In this document: positions 9,482 through 15,059 of the stretch, piece after piece | Layout of the letters: each line of letters opens with the position of its first letter | How positions within the stretch are numbered: the first letter of the stretch is position 1 | Source: Bacillota bacterium | GTDB lineage: Bacteria > Bacillota_C > Negativicutes > Sporomusales > Sporomusaceae | Assembly (NCBI GenBank): GCA_023441125.1 | Contig: JAEZQV010000507.1 | Span: 1 to 16,403, forward strand | DNA length: 16,403 nt | Direction: 5' to 3' | The notes under the pieces: model-generated | What the model was told of the DNA's origin: nothing | Seen by the model: the letters and a program-made list of their open reading frames with translations, nothing else | The model's database searches: none | Program-made: the position numbers and the translations under genes

Positions 9482-10867
9482 ATGGTAAGGCACTGGTATA
9501 ATACAAAAAAGCCGCACAAAATACCCGGCAATCCGATTCAATTCCGCTCAGAACAGCATGATGACGGTGAGAGTGTAAAAAAATATGATGTTATTGTCGC
9601 CGGCGGCGGCCCGGCTGGTTTGACGGCAGCTTATTTCATGGCCAGAGAGGGTCTTAATGTGCTTGTGCTGGAACGTGGTCCCTACCCGGGCGCAAAAACC
9701 TGTGGCGGGGCCAGCATTATGGCCGAGCATACCCATAAGCTGTTTCCGAATTTTTGGGAAGAATGTCAATGCGAACGGATTATCACTGATCAAGCCTACT
9801 GGTGGATGACTGAAGACTCGGTGGTTGCGGCCAGATTTCAGAGCGAACGCCTGGCAGCGGCTCCCTATAACCGGTTCACCATCAAACGGCCGCTTTTTTA
9901 CCGGTGGCTGGCAGATAAGGCCGCTGCGGCCGGTGCCCAAATATTGTTTGGCAGCACGGTGCAAAAGGTTTTATTTACTGACGGCAATCAGGCTAACGGT
10001 GTGCTGGCAACAAACCGGGAAAATACGAGATACCTGGCAGATACTGTTGTACTGGCAGATGGCGCTAACTCGCTGTTAGCGGAACAAGCCGGCCTGACAG
10101 CCCGGGTGACGGCAAAGAACATTTCTTTATACGCCAAAGAAACCATTGCCCTGCCGCCGGGCATAATTGAAGAGCGTTTTAATCTGGCTCCCGGGCAAGG
10201 AACCGTTATCGGCCTCATCGGTTACCCGACGGCCGGGTTTAACGGCACCGGTTCAATTCATACCTTCCGGGACAGCATTAATATCAACGTTGGCATGGCG
10301 GTAGCCGATTTTGCACAAGCCGGGCTCAATCCCAACGATCTCTTGGAGCGCATAAAAAAACACCCCCATATAGCGCGGCTGATTGCCGGGGGACAGACTA
10401 TTGAATATGGCGGCGCGGTAATTCCCGAAGGCGGCTATTGTGCTGTTCCCCGCCTGGTTTATCCCGGTTTGCTTATTGTCGGTGACGCCGGTTCGCTGGT
10501 AAATGGCACACATGGGATTAATCTGGCTATGTGGTCAGGCTTTTATGCCGCCCAGGCGGCTTACGCCGCCAAAACCAGCCGTGATTTTTCAGCAGACAAA
10601 CTATCGCTGTATACTAAGCTGTTGCAGGCAAGTTTTGTGTTTCAGGATTTAAAAGCCAATGCGGGGGTGGCTAAACTGATGCGCGACCTGCCCTACGCCT
10701 TTGACCTCTATTCCCGGATGGCCAATGAAGCGGCCTATCAGGTTTCACGGGTATATACAATGCCCAAGCAGGCCAAAAGGCGGATGATTTATCATAAGAT
10801 AACCAGTATGCAGCCGGTTATAAAGATTATAGCCGATGCCTGGAAAGCGCTGAAGGTGATGCGGTGA
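9482..10867 (+). CDS. fixC: FixC-like FAD-dependent oxidoreductase (ETF-quinone oxidoreductase family)
   Basis: A 461-residue flavoprotein. The FAD-binding Rossmann motif is DVIVAGGGPAGLTAAY (36-51), with the ribose-binding acidic residue in VLVLERG. The typical FixC/GG-reductase-like AKTCGG follows at 71-76, and the second FAD motif LIVGDAGSLVNGTHGINLAM lies at 331-350. FixC with FixX takes electrons from an ETF (FixAB) and passes them to quinone or ferredoxin. Start: GGTGA with a 4-base spacer precedes the ATG at 9482. This leaves about 34 residues ahead of the Rossmann fold, which FixC proteins normally lack; no in-frame start codon lies nearer. An open frame extends to a GTG at 9455. It overlaps the ferredoxin gene, but no fixA or fixB adjoins. 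A role in crotonobetaine or nitrogen metabolism cannot be assumed. Confidence 0.82.
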   Translation: MVRHWYNTKKPHKIPGNPIQFRSEQHDDGESVKKYDVIVAGGGPAGLTAAYFMAREGLNVLVLERGPYPGAKTCGGASIMAEHTHKLFPNFWEECQCERIITDQAYWWMTEDSVVAARFQSERLAAAPYNRFTIKRPLFYRWLADKAAAAGAQILFGSTVQKVLFTDGNQANGVLATNRENTRYLADTVVLADGANSLLAEQAGLTARVTAKNISLYAKETIALPPGIIEERFNLAPGQGTVIGLIGYPTAGFNGTGSIHTFRDSININVGMAVADFAQAGLNPNDLLERIKKHPHIARLIAGGQTIEYGGAVIPEGGYCAVPRLVYPGLLIVGDAGSLVNGTHGINLAMWSGFYAAQAAYAAKTSRDFSADKLSLYTKLLQASFVFQDLKANAGVAKLMRDLPYAFDLYSRMANEAAYQVSRVYTMPKQAKRRMIYHKITSMQPVIKIIADAWKALKVMR

Positions 10868-11151
10868 TGCAACTGCAGGACAAAATTGCCCTTATTCAGT
10901 TTAACCCGGACTACAGTAAGCCGCACATTGCTGTCGAGAAGCAGGCGGTATGCAGCACCTGCAAGGCCAAGCAGTGCTTAAGCATCTGCCCGGCAGGCGT
11001 ATTTAAATGGGACTGCCAGCCTGGCAGCCCCATCGCGGTGCTGTACGAACAGTGTGTGGAATGTGGCGCCTGCCGGCTGGCCTGCCCCTTCACTAACATC
11101 CAATTTTCCTACCCTACAGGCGGGATGGGGGTCGCTTACCAACAAGGCTAA
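10867..11151 (+). CDS. fixX: FixX-like ferredoxin
   Basis: A 94-residue ferredoxin with two Cys groups: C29-x2-C32-x4-C37-x3-C41-P and C63-x2-C66-x2-C69-x3-C73-P. The second is a standard 4Fe-4S motif. The first has the wider spacing seen in FixX, so it may not bind a normal cluster. The N-terminal DKIALIQFNPDYSKPHI is typical of FixX. The start could be the ATG at 10867 or the GTG just before it at 10864; the fixC TGA overlaps both, and AAGGTGAT lies a few bases upstream inside fixC. The overlap shows coupled translation, consistent with a FixC-FixX complex carrying electrons between flavoprotein and quinone or ETF. It converges on the next gene with 9 bases between stop codons and no terminator hairpin. 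Confidence 0.88.
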   Translation: MQLQDKIALIQFNPDYSKPHIAVEKQAVCSTCKAKQCLSICPAGVFKWDCQPGSPIAVLYEQCVECGACRLACPFTNIQFSYPTGGMGVAYQQG

Positions 11152-11160
11152 GCCCAGCAC

Positions 11161-11655
11161 CTAGTCCTTCCCCAGCATAAAGGGAGCAAACCCCAGTTCT
11201 CCCCAGAAGTGGTTATAATAGATGTGAATAATGCCATCCAGACGGCGGCGTAACATTTTCTTCACTTGGCTGAGTGAACTGAAAAACAGCCGGGCCTGCG
11301 GATGGGCGCTGTTGACGGCGGCCTGCTGGTAAAATTGAGCGGCCTTGTCAATGACCGTATACAAGGACCAGTATACGCCCAGACCCGCAAAACTGATGCC
11401 GGCGGCCGCTACCGTGCGGCTTGCCTGCTGCCAGGCGGTATCTGAACCGAGCAGTTGATTTTCGCTTACGCCCGGGTAGGCCATGCTGTCAACGTCGATT
11501 GTTTCAGCAGTCGTCAACACCTGAGTAAACTCTGCCTGGGATATACGGATCAATTCGATTACGGCCAACGTTTCCGCCGCACCGGTCTCCGCGAGTTTTA
11601 CCAGCTGGTTGCTAATCAGCGTTTCAAGCTCAAGGGCAAATTGTATATGCAGCAT
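11161..11655 (-). CDS. Unrecognised helical protein resembling a degenerate ferritin-like/rubrerythrin fold
   Basis: A 164-residue protein of predicted all-alpha character, without signal peptide or membrane segment. I do not recognise the family securely. The C-terminal third (about 103-164) reads like a rubrerythrin-type helix pair: a YQQAAVNSAHPQARLFF segment, then SLSQVKKMLRRRL, then YYNHFWGELGFAPFML. In rubrerythrins the corresponding stretch has E-E-x-x-H iron ligands; here those positions are S, Q, V, K, M. The protein would therefore not hold a diiron site; this is inference. The ATG at 11655 has GGAAGGTG upstream. It is probably cotranscribed with the tautomerase gene, 63 bases upstream, with a hairpin between. 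It converges on fixX. Confidence 0.6.
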   Translation of the reverse strand: MLHIQFALELETLISNQLVKLAETGAAETLAVIELIRISQAEFTQVLTTAETIDVDSMAYPGVSENQLLGSDTAWQQASRTVAAAGISFAGLGVYWSLYTVIDKAAQFYQQAAVNSAHPQARLFFSSLSQVKKMLRRRLDGIIHIYYNHFWGELGFAPFMLGKD

Positions 11656-11680
11656 AAAGCAGCACCTTCCTAAAGTTAAG

Positions 11681-11715
11681 TTTAGGCCATTTCGTTTATT
11701 ACGAAATGGCCTAAA
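11681..11715 (-). terminator. Perfect 15-bp hairpin between tautomerase gene and the next gene
   Basis: Arms TTTAGGCCATTTCGT (11681-11695) and its complement (11701-11715) enclose a 5-base loop. It starts 3 bases after the tautomerase stop and ends ahead of the ribosome binding site of the following gene. Neither strand has a good T run after the stem (minus: CTTAACTTT), so it may attenuate or protect mRNA rather than end all transcription. Confidence 0.55.
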
Positions 11716-11718
11716 AAT

Positions 11719-11904
11719 TTATTTGTCAGAGGCTAATACACCAGCTTTGGCGATGTGTTGGGTAGGTGCCTCGCGCAGCACGATAGTAACTGCTTCCGGC
11801 GGGCATTTGGCTGTCTCCACAATGGCTTCGGTTACTTTTTTGACCATCTCCCGCTTTTGCTCCAGTGAACGGCCTTCCAGCATGTCGATTTGGACTATTG
11901 GCAT
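11719..11904 (-). CDS. 4-oxalocrotonate tautomerase-like protein
   Basis: A 61-residue member of the small 4-OT subgroup, which forms hexamers and uses an N-terminal proline as base after Met removal. Numbering from that Pro1, PIVQIDMLEGR carries the conserved Arg11. The position of the second active-site Arg (Arg39 of classic 4-OT) is Thr (AVTIVLREAP). It may therefore lack full 4-OT activity and act on another enol or dehalogenation substrate; the true substrate is unknown. No catechol meta-cleavage genes are nearby. The ATG at 11904 is preceded by AGGAGGG (11912-11918) with a 7-base spacer. It is the first gene of a probable two-gene unit with the ferritin-like protein. Confidence 0.88.
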   Translation of the reverse strand: MPIVQIDMLEGRSLEQKREMVKKVTEAIVETAKCPPEAVTIVLREAPTQHIAKAGVLASDK

Positions 11905-12041
11905 AGCATAACCCTCCTAGTTGATAATTACTGATATTGGTAGTATCTTCGTTATGAAAGGTGATAATCCCTGCCGGTAAAATGATATTTTTATATTTGC
12001 CGGTGCCGGTATCCTTTTAAATGTTATGTAATTAATTGCTT

Positions 12042-12072
12042 GGCGAAAGGGTGAAAGAGTAACACTTTTCGC
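12042..12072. other. Hairpin upstream of the tandem Sm-like gene
   Basis: GGCGAAAGGGTG and CACTTTTCGCC form an imperfect inverted repeat around an A-rich loop, with no T run on either strand. It lies in the 228-base divergent space, 60 bases ahead of the Sm-like gene start. Three copies of GCCGGT lie just upstream (about 11973-12010). It could be an operator or leader structure; the function is unknown. Confidence 0.4.
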
Positions 12073-12132
12073 CTATTGCTCATAGAGTATAGTACACACC
12101 TGTCATTTAGAGATTGGAGGAGGTCAATACTT

Positions 12133-12705
12133 ATGAGTATATTTAGAGAGCTCCGTAATGAATGTTTAATTAGGGAACTTGATCGTGAGTTAAACACTGA
12201 CGTATTGCTGTTTGGATTTGATGGTGTAGTATACTTTGGCAATCTGCAGAAGATTGAAGATTGCCGCGTAGCTTTTCTATCGCCAGCCATTACGGCAGAA
12301 TCAAGCGTAGAAGTTCTTTCTCCCGGCGGCGAGGTTGTAAATGCAAGATTCCTGAATGTTGATTTATGGCAAATTGTGGCCAAAGCAACAGGCGTAAAGA
12401 CCAATCCGTTCTGCGACGGGGATGGTTTTCTTGGAGATCCCAGGACCGAAGAGCCGGAACGCCAGGAGAGCCATGACTTAATTTGCCTGTTGAGACGGAT
12501 GATTGGTGACAACGTAATCATTACAACTCTCGGCGGGTTCGTATTCCAGGGAACATTGGGCAATGTTGACGATGAGTTGGCGTTTTTATCCATTGACGAA
12601 ATCCTTGGCCCGGCCACTTCTTCAGGTATTTCTGATGATGAAGTCAGCACTGCCGTTATTAATCTCAGATCCATAACATCGGTCGGCAGATCGGCAGAAT
12701 GCTGA
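12133..12705 (+). CDS. Unrecognised protein with two Sm-like (LSm/Hfq-type) repeats
   Basis: A 190-residue soluble protein that I cannot assign to a named family. It contains an internal duplication. Repeat 1 (about 12-84) has DVLLFGFDGVVYFGNLQKIE, then DCRVAFLSP, and ends VDLWQIVAKA. Repeat 2 (about 115-187) has NVIITTLGGFVFQGTLGNVD, then DELAFLSID, and ends INLRSITSVG. Each follows the Sm pattern of helix, then strands with G-x-V, F/Y-x-G-x-L and a late hydrophobic-N/D-L-x-x-I strand. A Cys/Asp/Gly-rich linker (about 88-112) joins them. RNA binding is possible but unproven. The start is the ATG at 12133, with GGAGGAGGT (12116-12124) and an 8-base spacer; the frame stays open further back without a ribosome site. 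It is a single gene with its own strong terminator. Confidence 0.75.
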   Translation: MSIFRELRNECLIRELDRELNTDVLLFGFDGVVYFGNLQKIEDCRVAFLSPAITAESSVEVLSPGGEVVNARFLNVDLWQIVAKATGVKTNPFCDGDGFLGDPRTEEPERQESHDLICLLRRMIGDNVIITTLGGFVFQGTLGNVDDELAFLSIDEILGPATSSGISDDEVSTAVINLRSITSVGRSAEC

Positions 12706-12740
12706 TAACTTAGCCAATGGGGTGATTGGCAAGATTCTGT

Positions 12741-12778
12741 AAAAAAGACCCGGTAAAGCTTCGTACCGGGTCTTTTTA
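12741..12778 (+). terminator. Rho-independent terminator of the Sm-like gene
   Basis: A stem AAAAAGACCCGGTA with its exact complement around loop AAGCTTCG, followed by T run, 36 bases after the stop codon. A smaller hairpin GCCAAT/ATTGGC (12713-12730) precedes it. Confidence 0.93.
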
Positions 12779-12868
12779 TCCTTGAGGCAAAGGATGAACT
12801 ACTGTCAGAAGCAAGCCATTCTGGCCCAAATTCAGGTAAGGCATATTTTCTAACTTTAGGAGGACCGT

Positions 12869-13669
12869 ATGCTACTGGCTGTTGAGTATCTGGGGAAAGT
12901 TGGCGTGGGCGTTACTATGCCTCAGTTTTTTCGTGCCGATGACGGCAATAGGTATGTGGTGAAATTACGGGATAATCGCTTGGAATACCGGGTATTGGCC
13001 AGTGAATTATTTGCCGCTAAAATCGGCATCATTATGGGATTGTGTTTTCCGCCCAGCGATATCATTACAATTGACGAGGAAATGGTAGAGAAAAATTCAA
13101 ACCTTATGGAACAGGGGGTGATCCCGGGCAGGCATTTTGCGTCACGTTATCTGGCACAGGCTGAATATATCGGCAAAAATCGGTTAGACAAAGCTGTCAA
13201 CCTGCCGGAAATGGCTGGCGTTATTTTGTTTGACCACATCTTTCACAATGCCGACCGGGCCAAAAACCAGAAAAATCTGCTGTTTCAGCCTGAAGGCGAC
13301 CAGTATAGAATTTATGCAATCGATAATTCTCATCTTTTCCGGTCTAGCAAATGGACGGTTGATACGTTGATCAACCTGGGGGAAAAAATCAGGACTTTTT
13401 ATTTTCAGCATTACCGGACTTTGCTCAAAGACCATCTTGCGGCCCAGGATTTTATTCCTTATCTCAAGATTATAAAAGCAATCAGCGACAGACAAATTGA
13501 TACCATCGTGCAGGAAATCCCCGTTGAATGGCTGCCGGGAACTGCGGAGCGCCAGGCCTTGACCGACTACGCAAAAATGCGGCGAAATATGGCCGATGAA
13601 ATATGGTATACTCTCTGCCGGTTTATTCCGCGGAGCCGGGGTGGACAACGCTGGCTGTTTACCAAATAG
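12869..13669 (+). CDS. HipA-like kinase domain protein
   Basis: A 266-residue protein resembling the stand-alone HipA-like kinase family (PI3/4-kinase-like fold) of Firmicutes, shorter than HipA toxin (about 440). Visible kinase features: an ATP-binding Lys in RYVVKLRDN (K32), the helix RVLASELFAAKIG (41-53), the catalytic loop HNADRAKNQKNLLF (126-139; base D129, metal-binding N136) and the DFG-equivalent YAIDNSHLF (149-157; D152). The C-terminal part is helical. No hipB-type antitoxin adjoins, so a toxin role is not supported; its phosphorylation target is unknown. The ATG at 12869 has AGGAGG (12858-12863) with a 5-base spacer. A terminator separates it from the Sm-like gene. It converges on the TVP38-type gene, and I see no terminator between them. 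Confidence 0.82.
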   Translation: MLLAVEYLGKVGVGVTMPQFFRADDGNRYVVKLRDNRLEYRVLASELFAAKIGIIMGLCFPPSDIITIDEEMVEKNSNLMEQGVIPGRHFASRYLAQAEYIGKNRLDKAVNLPEMAGVILFDHIFHNADRAKNQKNLLFQPEGDQYRIYAIDNSHLFRSSKWTVDTLINLGEKIRTFYFQHYRTLLKDHLAAQDFIPYLKIIKAISDRQIDTIVQEIPVEWLPGTAERQALTDYAKMRRNMADEIWYTLCRFIPRSRGGQRWLFTK

Positions 13670-13700
13670 CTGTACATACTCAGCAATGTAGCAGCAGCTA

Positions 13701-14372
13701 TTAGGCGTCGGCCTTTTTCTTTCTTTTTTGCCACCAAAGCAAGGCGTAGACGATTACCACCAATAGGACAATAAATACTAAGCGGCCAAGGTTTTCGCCG
13801 GCAAAGACAAGATCATGCCCCAAAATTACTTTAATAACCACCGGCGGCAGTTTTCCCAGTATGGTTGCCAGAAAAAAATCCTTAAACGAAATCCGGCTGA
13901 TGGCCGCTATCGCCGTAATGATGCCGGAAGGCGCCAACGGTAGCAGCCGGGCCAGCAACAATGCCTTAAAACCGTTCGCCGCGCTGTAGTCGTCTACTTG
14001 CTTCAAGTAACGGCTTTTGGCTATCCACCCCTCCACTGTATGCCGAAAAAAGTACCGGGCAAAAACAAACATAACCAGTGCGCCCAGTACCTCACCGGCC
14101 CAGGAAATGATAATTCCCCAGAACAGTCCGAAAACAATGCCGGCGGCACCGGACAGAATCATAAAAGGAAATACGATGGTAAATGTCATGACCACAAATA
14201 GTAACAGGGTAATTAGAATAGCGCCGGCGCCAAAGGAGCGGAGATATTCGGCCAAAGCCGCGATATCGCCTCTTTCGATGATTCCATAGGCATGATGGAA
14301 GAATTCCGGCTGCCACAGATACGTTAAGCCAACCATGGCAATGATAGCCAGCCAACCTAATAGTTTACTCAT
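13701..14372 (-). CDS. TVP38/TMEM64 (DedA/VTT domain) family membrane protein
   Basis: A 223-residue polytopic membrane protein. Helices lie at about 5-20, 48-72, 74-108, 135-160, 165-185 and 197-215. The VTT domain core is visible: GAAGIVFGLFWG (75-86), an acidic residue in WAGEVLGA (E94), the R-x-x-P-x-x-P signature in ARLLPLAPSG (141-150) and the amphipathic segment ISFKDFFLATILGKLP (161-176). The C-terminus is a Lys/Arg-rich tail. Relatives are lipid scramblases or flippases for polyprenyl-phosphate or phospholipids. A link to the phospholipid and wall genes elsewhere in the window is possible but they are not adjacent. The ATG at 14372 has GGAAGGG a few bases upstream. The terminator of the preceding small gene sits immediately before it. 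Confidence 0.9.
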   Translation of the reverse strand: MSKLLGWLAIIAMVGLTYLWQPEFFHHAYGIIERGDIAALAEYLRSFGAGAILITLLLFVVMTFTIVFPFMILSGAAGIVFGLFWGIIISWAGEVLGALVMFVFARYFFRHTVEGWIAKSRYLKQVDDYSAANGFKALLLARLLPLAPSGIITAIAAISRISFKDFFLATILGKLPPVVIKVILGHDLVFAGENLGRLVFIVLLVVIVYALLWWQKRKKKADA

Positions 14373-14392
14373 GTAAAACCCTTCCTGTTCTC

Positions 14393-14421
14393 TAAAAACA
14401 GCGCTGCATGCAGCGCTGTTT
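14393..14421 (-). terminator. Rho-independent terminator of the small Cys-rich protein gene
   Basis: A perfect palindrome ACAGCGCTGCA/TGCAGCGCTGT, extended by A/T pairs and followed on the minus strand by TTTTTA. It starts 3 bases after the stop codon of the small gene and ends 21 bases before the TVP38-type ATG, so the two genes are probably separate units. Confidence 0.88.
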
Positions 14422-14423
14422 GC

Positions 14424-14627
14424 TTATTCCCACCGGGATATCTCCTTTTTAAATATATTACAGGAACCGCCTAGCCAGTGTGTGCAGTCCGTGCAGCGCC
14501 TGACGTAATCGTCGGCTGAAATATTAAGGAGTGAATAACCATAACCCATAGCATTGATAACATGTTCAAACTCTTGACATTCTTCAGCGATATTCTGTAC
14601 TTGCTCTTGTGTATATTTTTTATCCAT
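14424..14627 (-). CDS. Small hypothetical protein with a C-x2-C-x7-C cluster
   Basis: A 67-residue protein of unknown function. The start is the ATG at 14625-14627, with AGGAG (14638-14642) and a 10-base spacer. The frame stays open to 14669, but that extension lacks a ribosome site and would contain this one. The N-terminal half is acidic and likely helical (YTQEQVQNIAEECQEFEHVI). The C-terminal half holds RRCTDCTHWLGGSCNIF with C45, C48 and C56; a fourth Cys is C17. Three close Cys plus H50 could bind zinc or a metal cluster, or serve redox chemistry; this is inference. Strong ribosome site, a clean terminator directly after the stop, and compact codon-wise coding argue that it is a real gene. 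Confidence 0.7.
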   Translation of the reverse strand: MDKKYTQEQVQNIAEECQEFEHVINAMGYGYSLLNISADDYVRRCTDCTHWLGGSCNIFKKEISRWE

Positions 14628-14730
14628 ACCGCTACCACTCCTAGCTGTTATTTTACCTCTAGTGTGCACAACGGCGGTAAAAAAAATAAAAAAATTTAAA
14701 AGTTTATTGGATTCGATGTATAAACTTACT

Positions 14731-14806
14731 GCAGAATGCCAATATTAGTAATGTAAATTTTCTCCTCTCCCATAATTGGCGGCTTTCAGCCGCCGCTTTT
14801 TTTTTG
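14731..14806 (+). ncRNA. Candidate small RNA with CU-rich anti-Shine-Dalgarno loop
   Basis: The terminator at 14778-14806 has no plus-strand gene ahead of it; the nearest, the HipA-like gene, ends 1.1 kb upstream behind two opposing genes. Just upstream, GCCAAT (14738-14743) can pair with ATTGGC (14775-14780), putting TTTTCTCCTCTCCC (14758-14771) in the loop. That stretch is complementary to AGGAGG-type ribosome sites. A plausible promoter is TATAAA (14719-14724) with TTTAAA (14695-14700) at 18 bases. I see no ribosome-site-led open frame in it. Transcription is not shown. Confidence 0.45.
14778..14806 (+). terminator. Orphan Rho-independent terminator
   Basis: A G+C-rich stem GGCGGCT/AGCCGCC with loop TTC, then GC and nine T. 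Orientation is plus. It closes no annotated coding gene and is the main evidence for the candidate small RNA. Confidence 0.85.
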
Positions 14807-14847
14807 GTCTACCAGAATTTATCAATAATTTCTGTGGACATAAAAAC

Positions 14848-14994
14848 GACTAAGGCTTGTGCCGTCGTCCTAAAGGACTTGGCACAAGCCAAGTCTTTTC
14901 TTATCCTGCTAGAAAGTATAACTTTCGCCTGGATAAGGGCAACAGCAGCTTACGCTTTCGCCAAGGCTCGGCGCAAGCCGTGTTTTCTTTATCC
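14848..14994. repeat. Structured intergenic element of nested hairpins and an imperfect direct repeat
   Basis: Hairpin A (14848-14895): GACT, GGCTTGTGCC and GTCC each pair with AGTC, GGCACAAGCC and GGAC. Hairpin B (14900-14937): CTTATCC pairs with GGATAAG around GAAAGT/ACTTTC. Hairpin C (14948-14978): GCTT-CGC with GCG-AAGC. A roughly 26-base unit occurs twice in direct order, 14881-14906 and 14970-14994: GGC(A/G)CAAGCC, a short variable part, then TTTTCTT(T)ATCC. The frame is not coding on either strand. It resembles REP/MITE-like chromosomal repeats, but I cannot see other copies in this window. Confidence 0.65.
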
Positions 14995-15014
14995 GAATGC
15001 TCCGCACCAAGATT

Positions 15015-15039
15015 AAAAAGCGGGGCAGCGCTGCCGGCC
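15015..15039 (-). terminator. Possible weak terminator of recG
   Basis: On the minus strand a short palindrome GGCAGCGCTGCC (15024-15035) is followed by CCGC and five T, 20 or so bases beyond the recG stop. The stem is short (four pairs around GCGC), so the call is tentative. Confidence 0.3.
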
Positions 15040-15059
15040 ATTCGCCCATAGCGTCGGTA

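Noticed and set aside
12794..12853. A 19-codon open frame with a weak ribosome site just before the HipA-like gene
   Set aside because: Its coding potential cannot be judged at this length, it has no regulatory codon runs, and chance occurrence is likely.
14804..15051. Open frames on the plus and minus strands across the repeat element before recG
   Set aside because: They run through palindromic hairpins, have no ribosome sites, and their translations mirror the repeat; the DNA structure explains them better than coding does.
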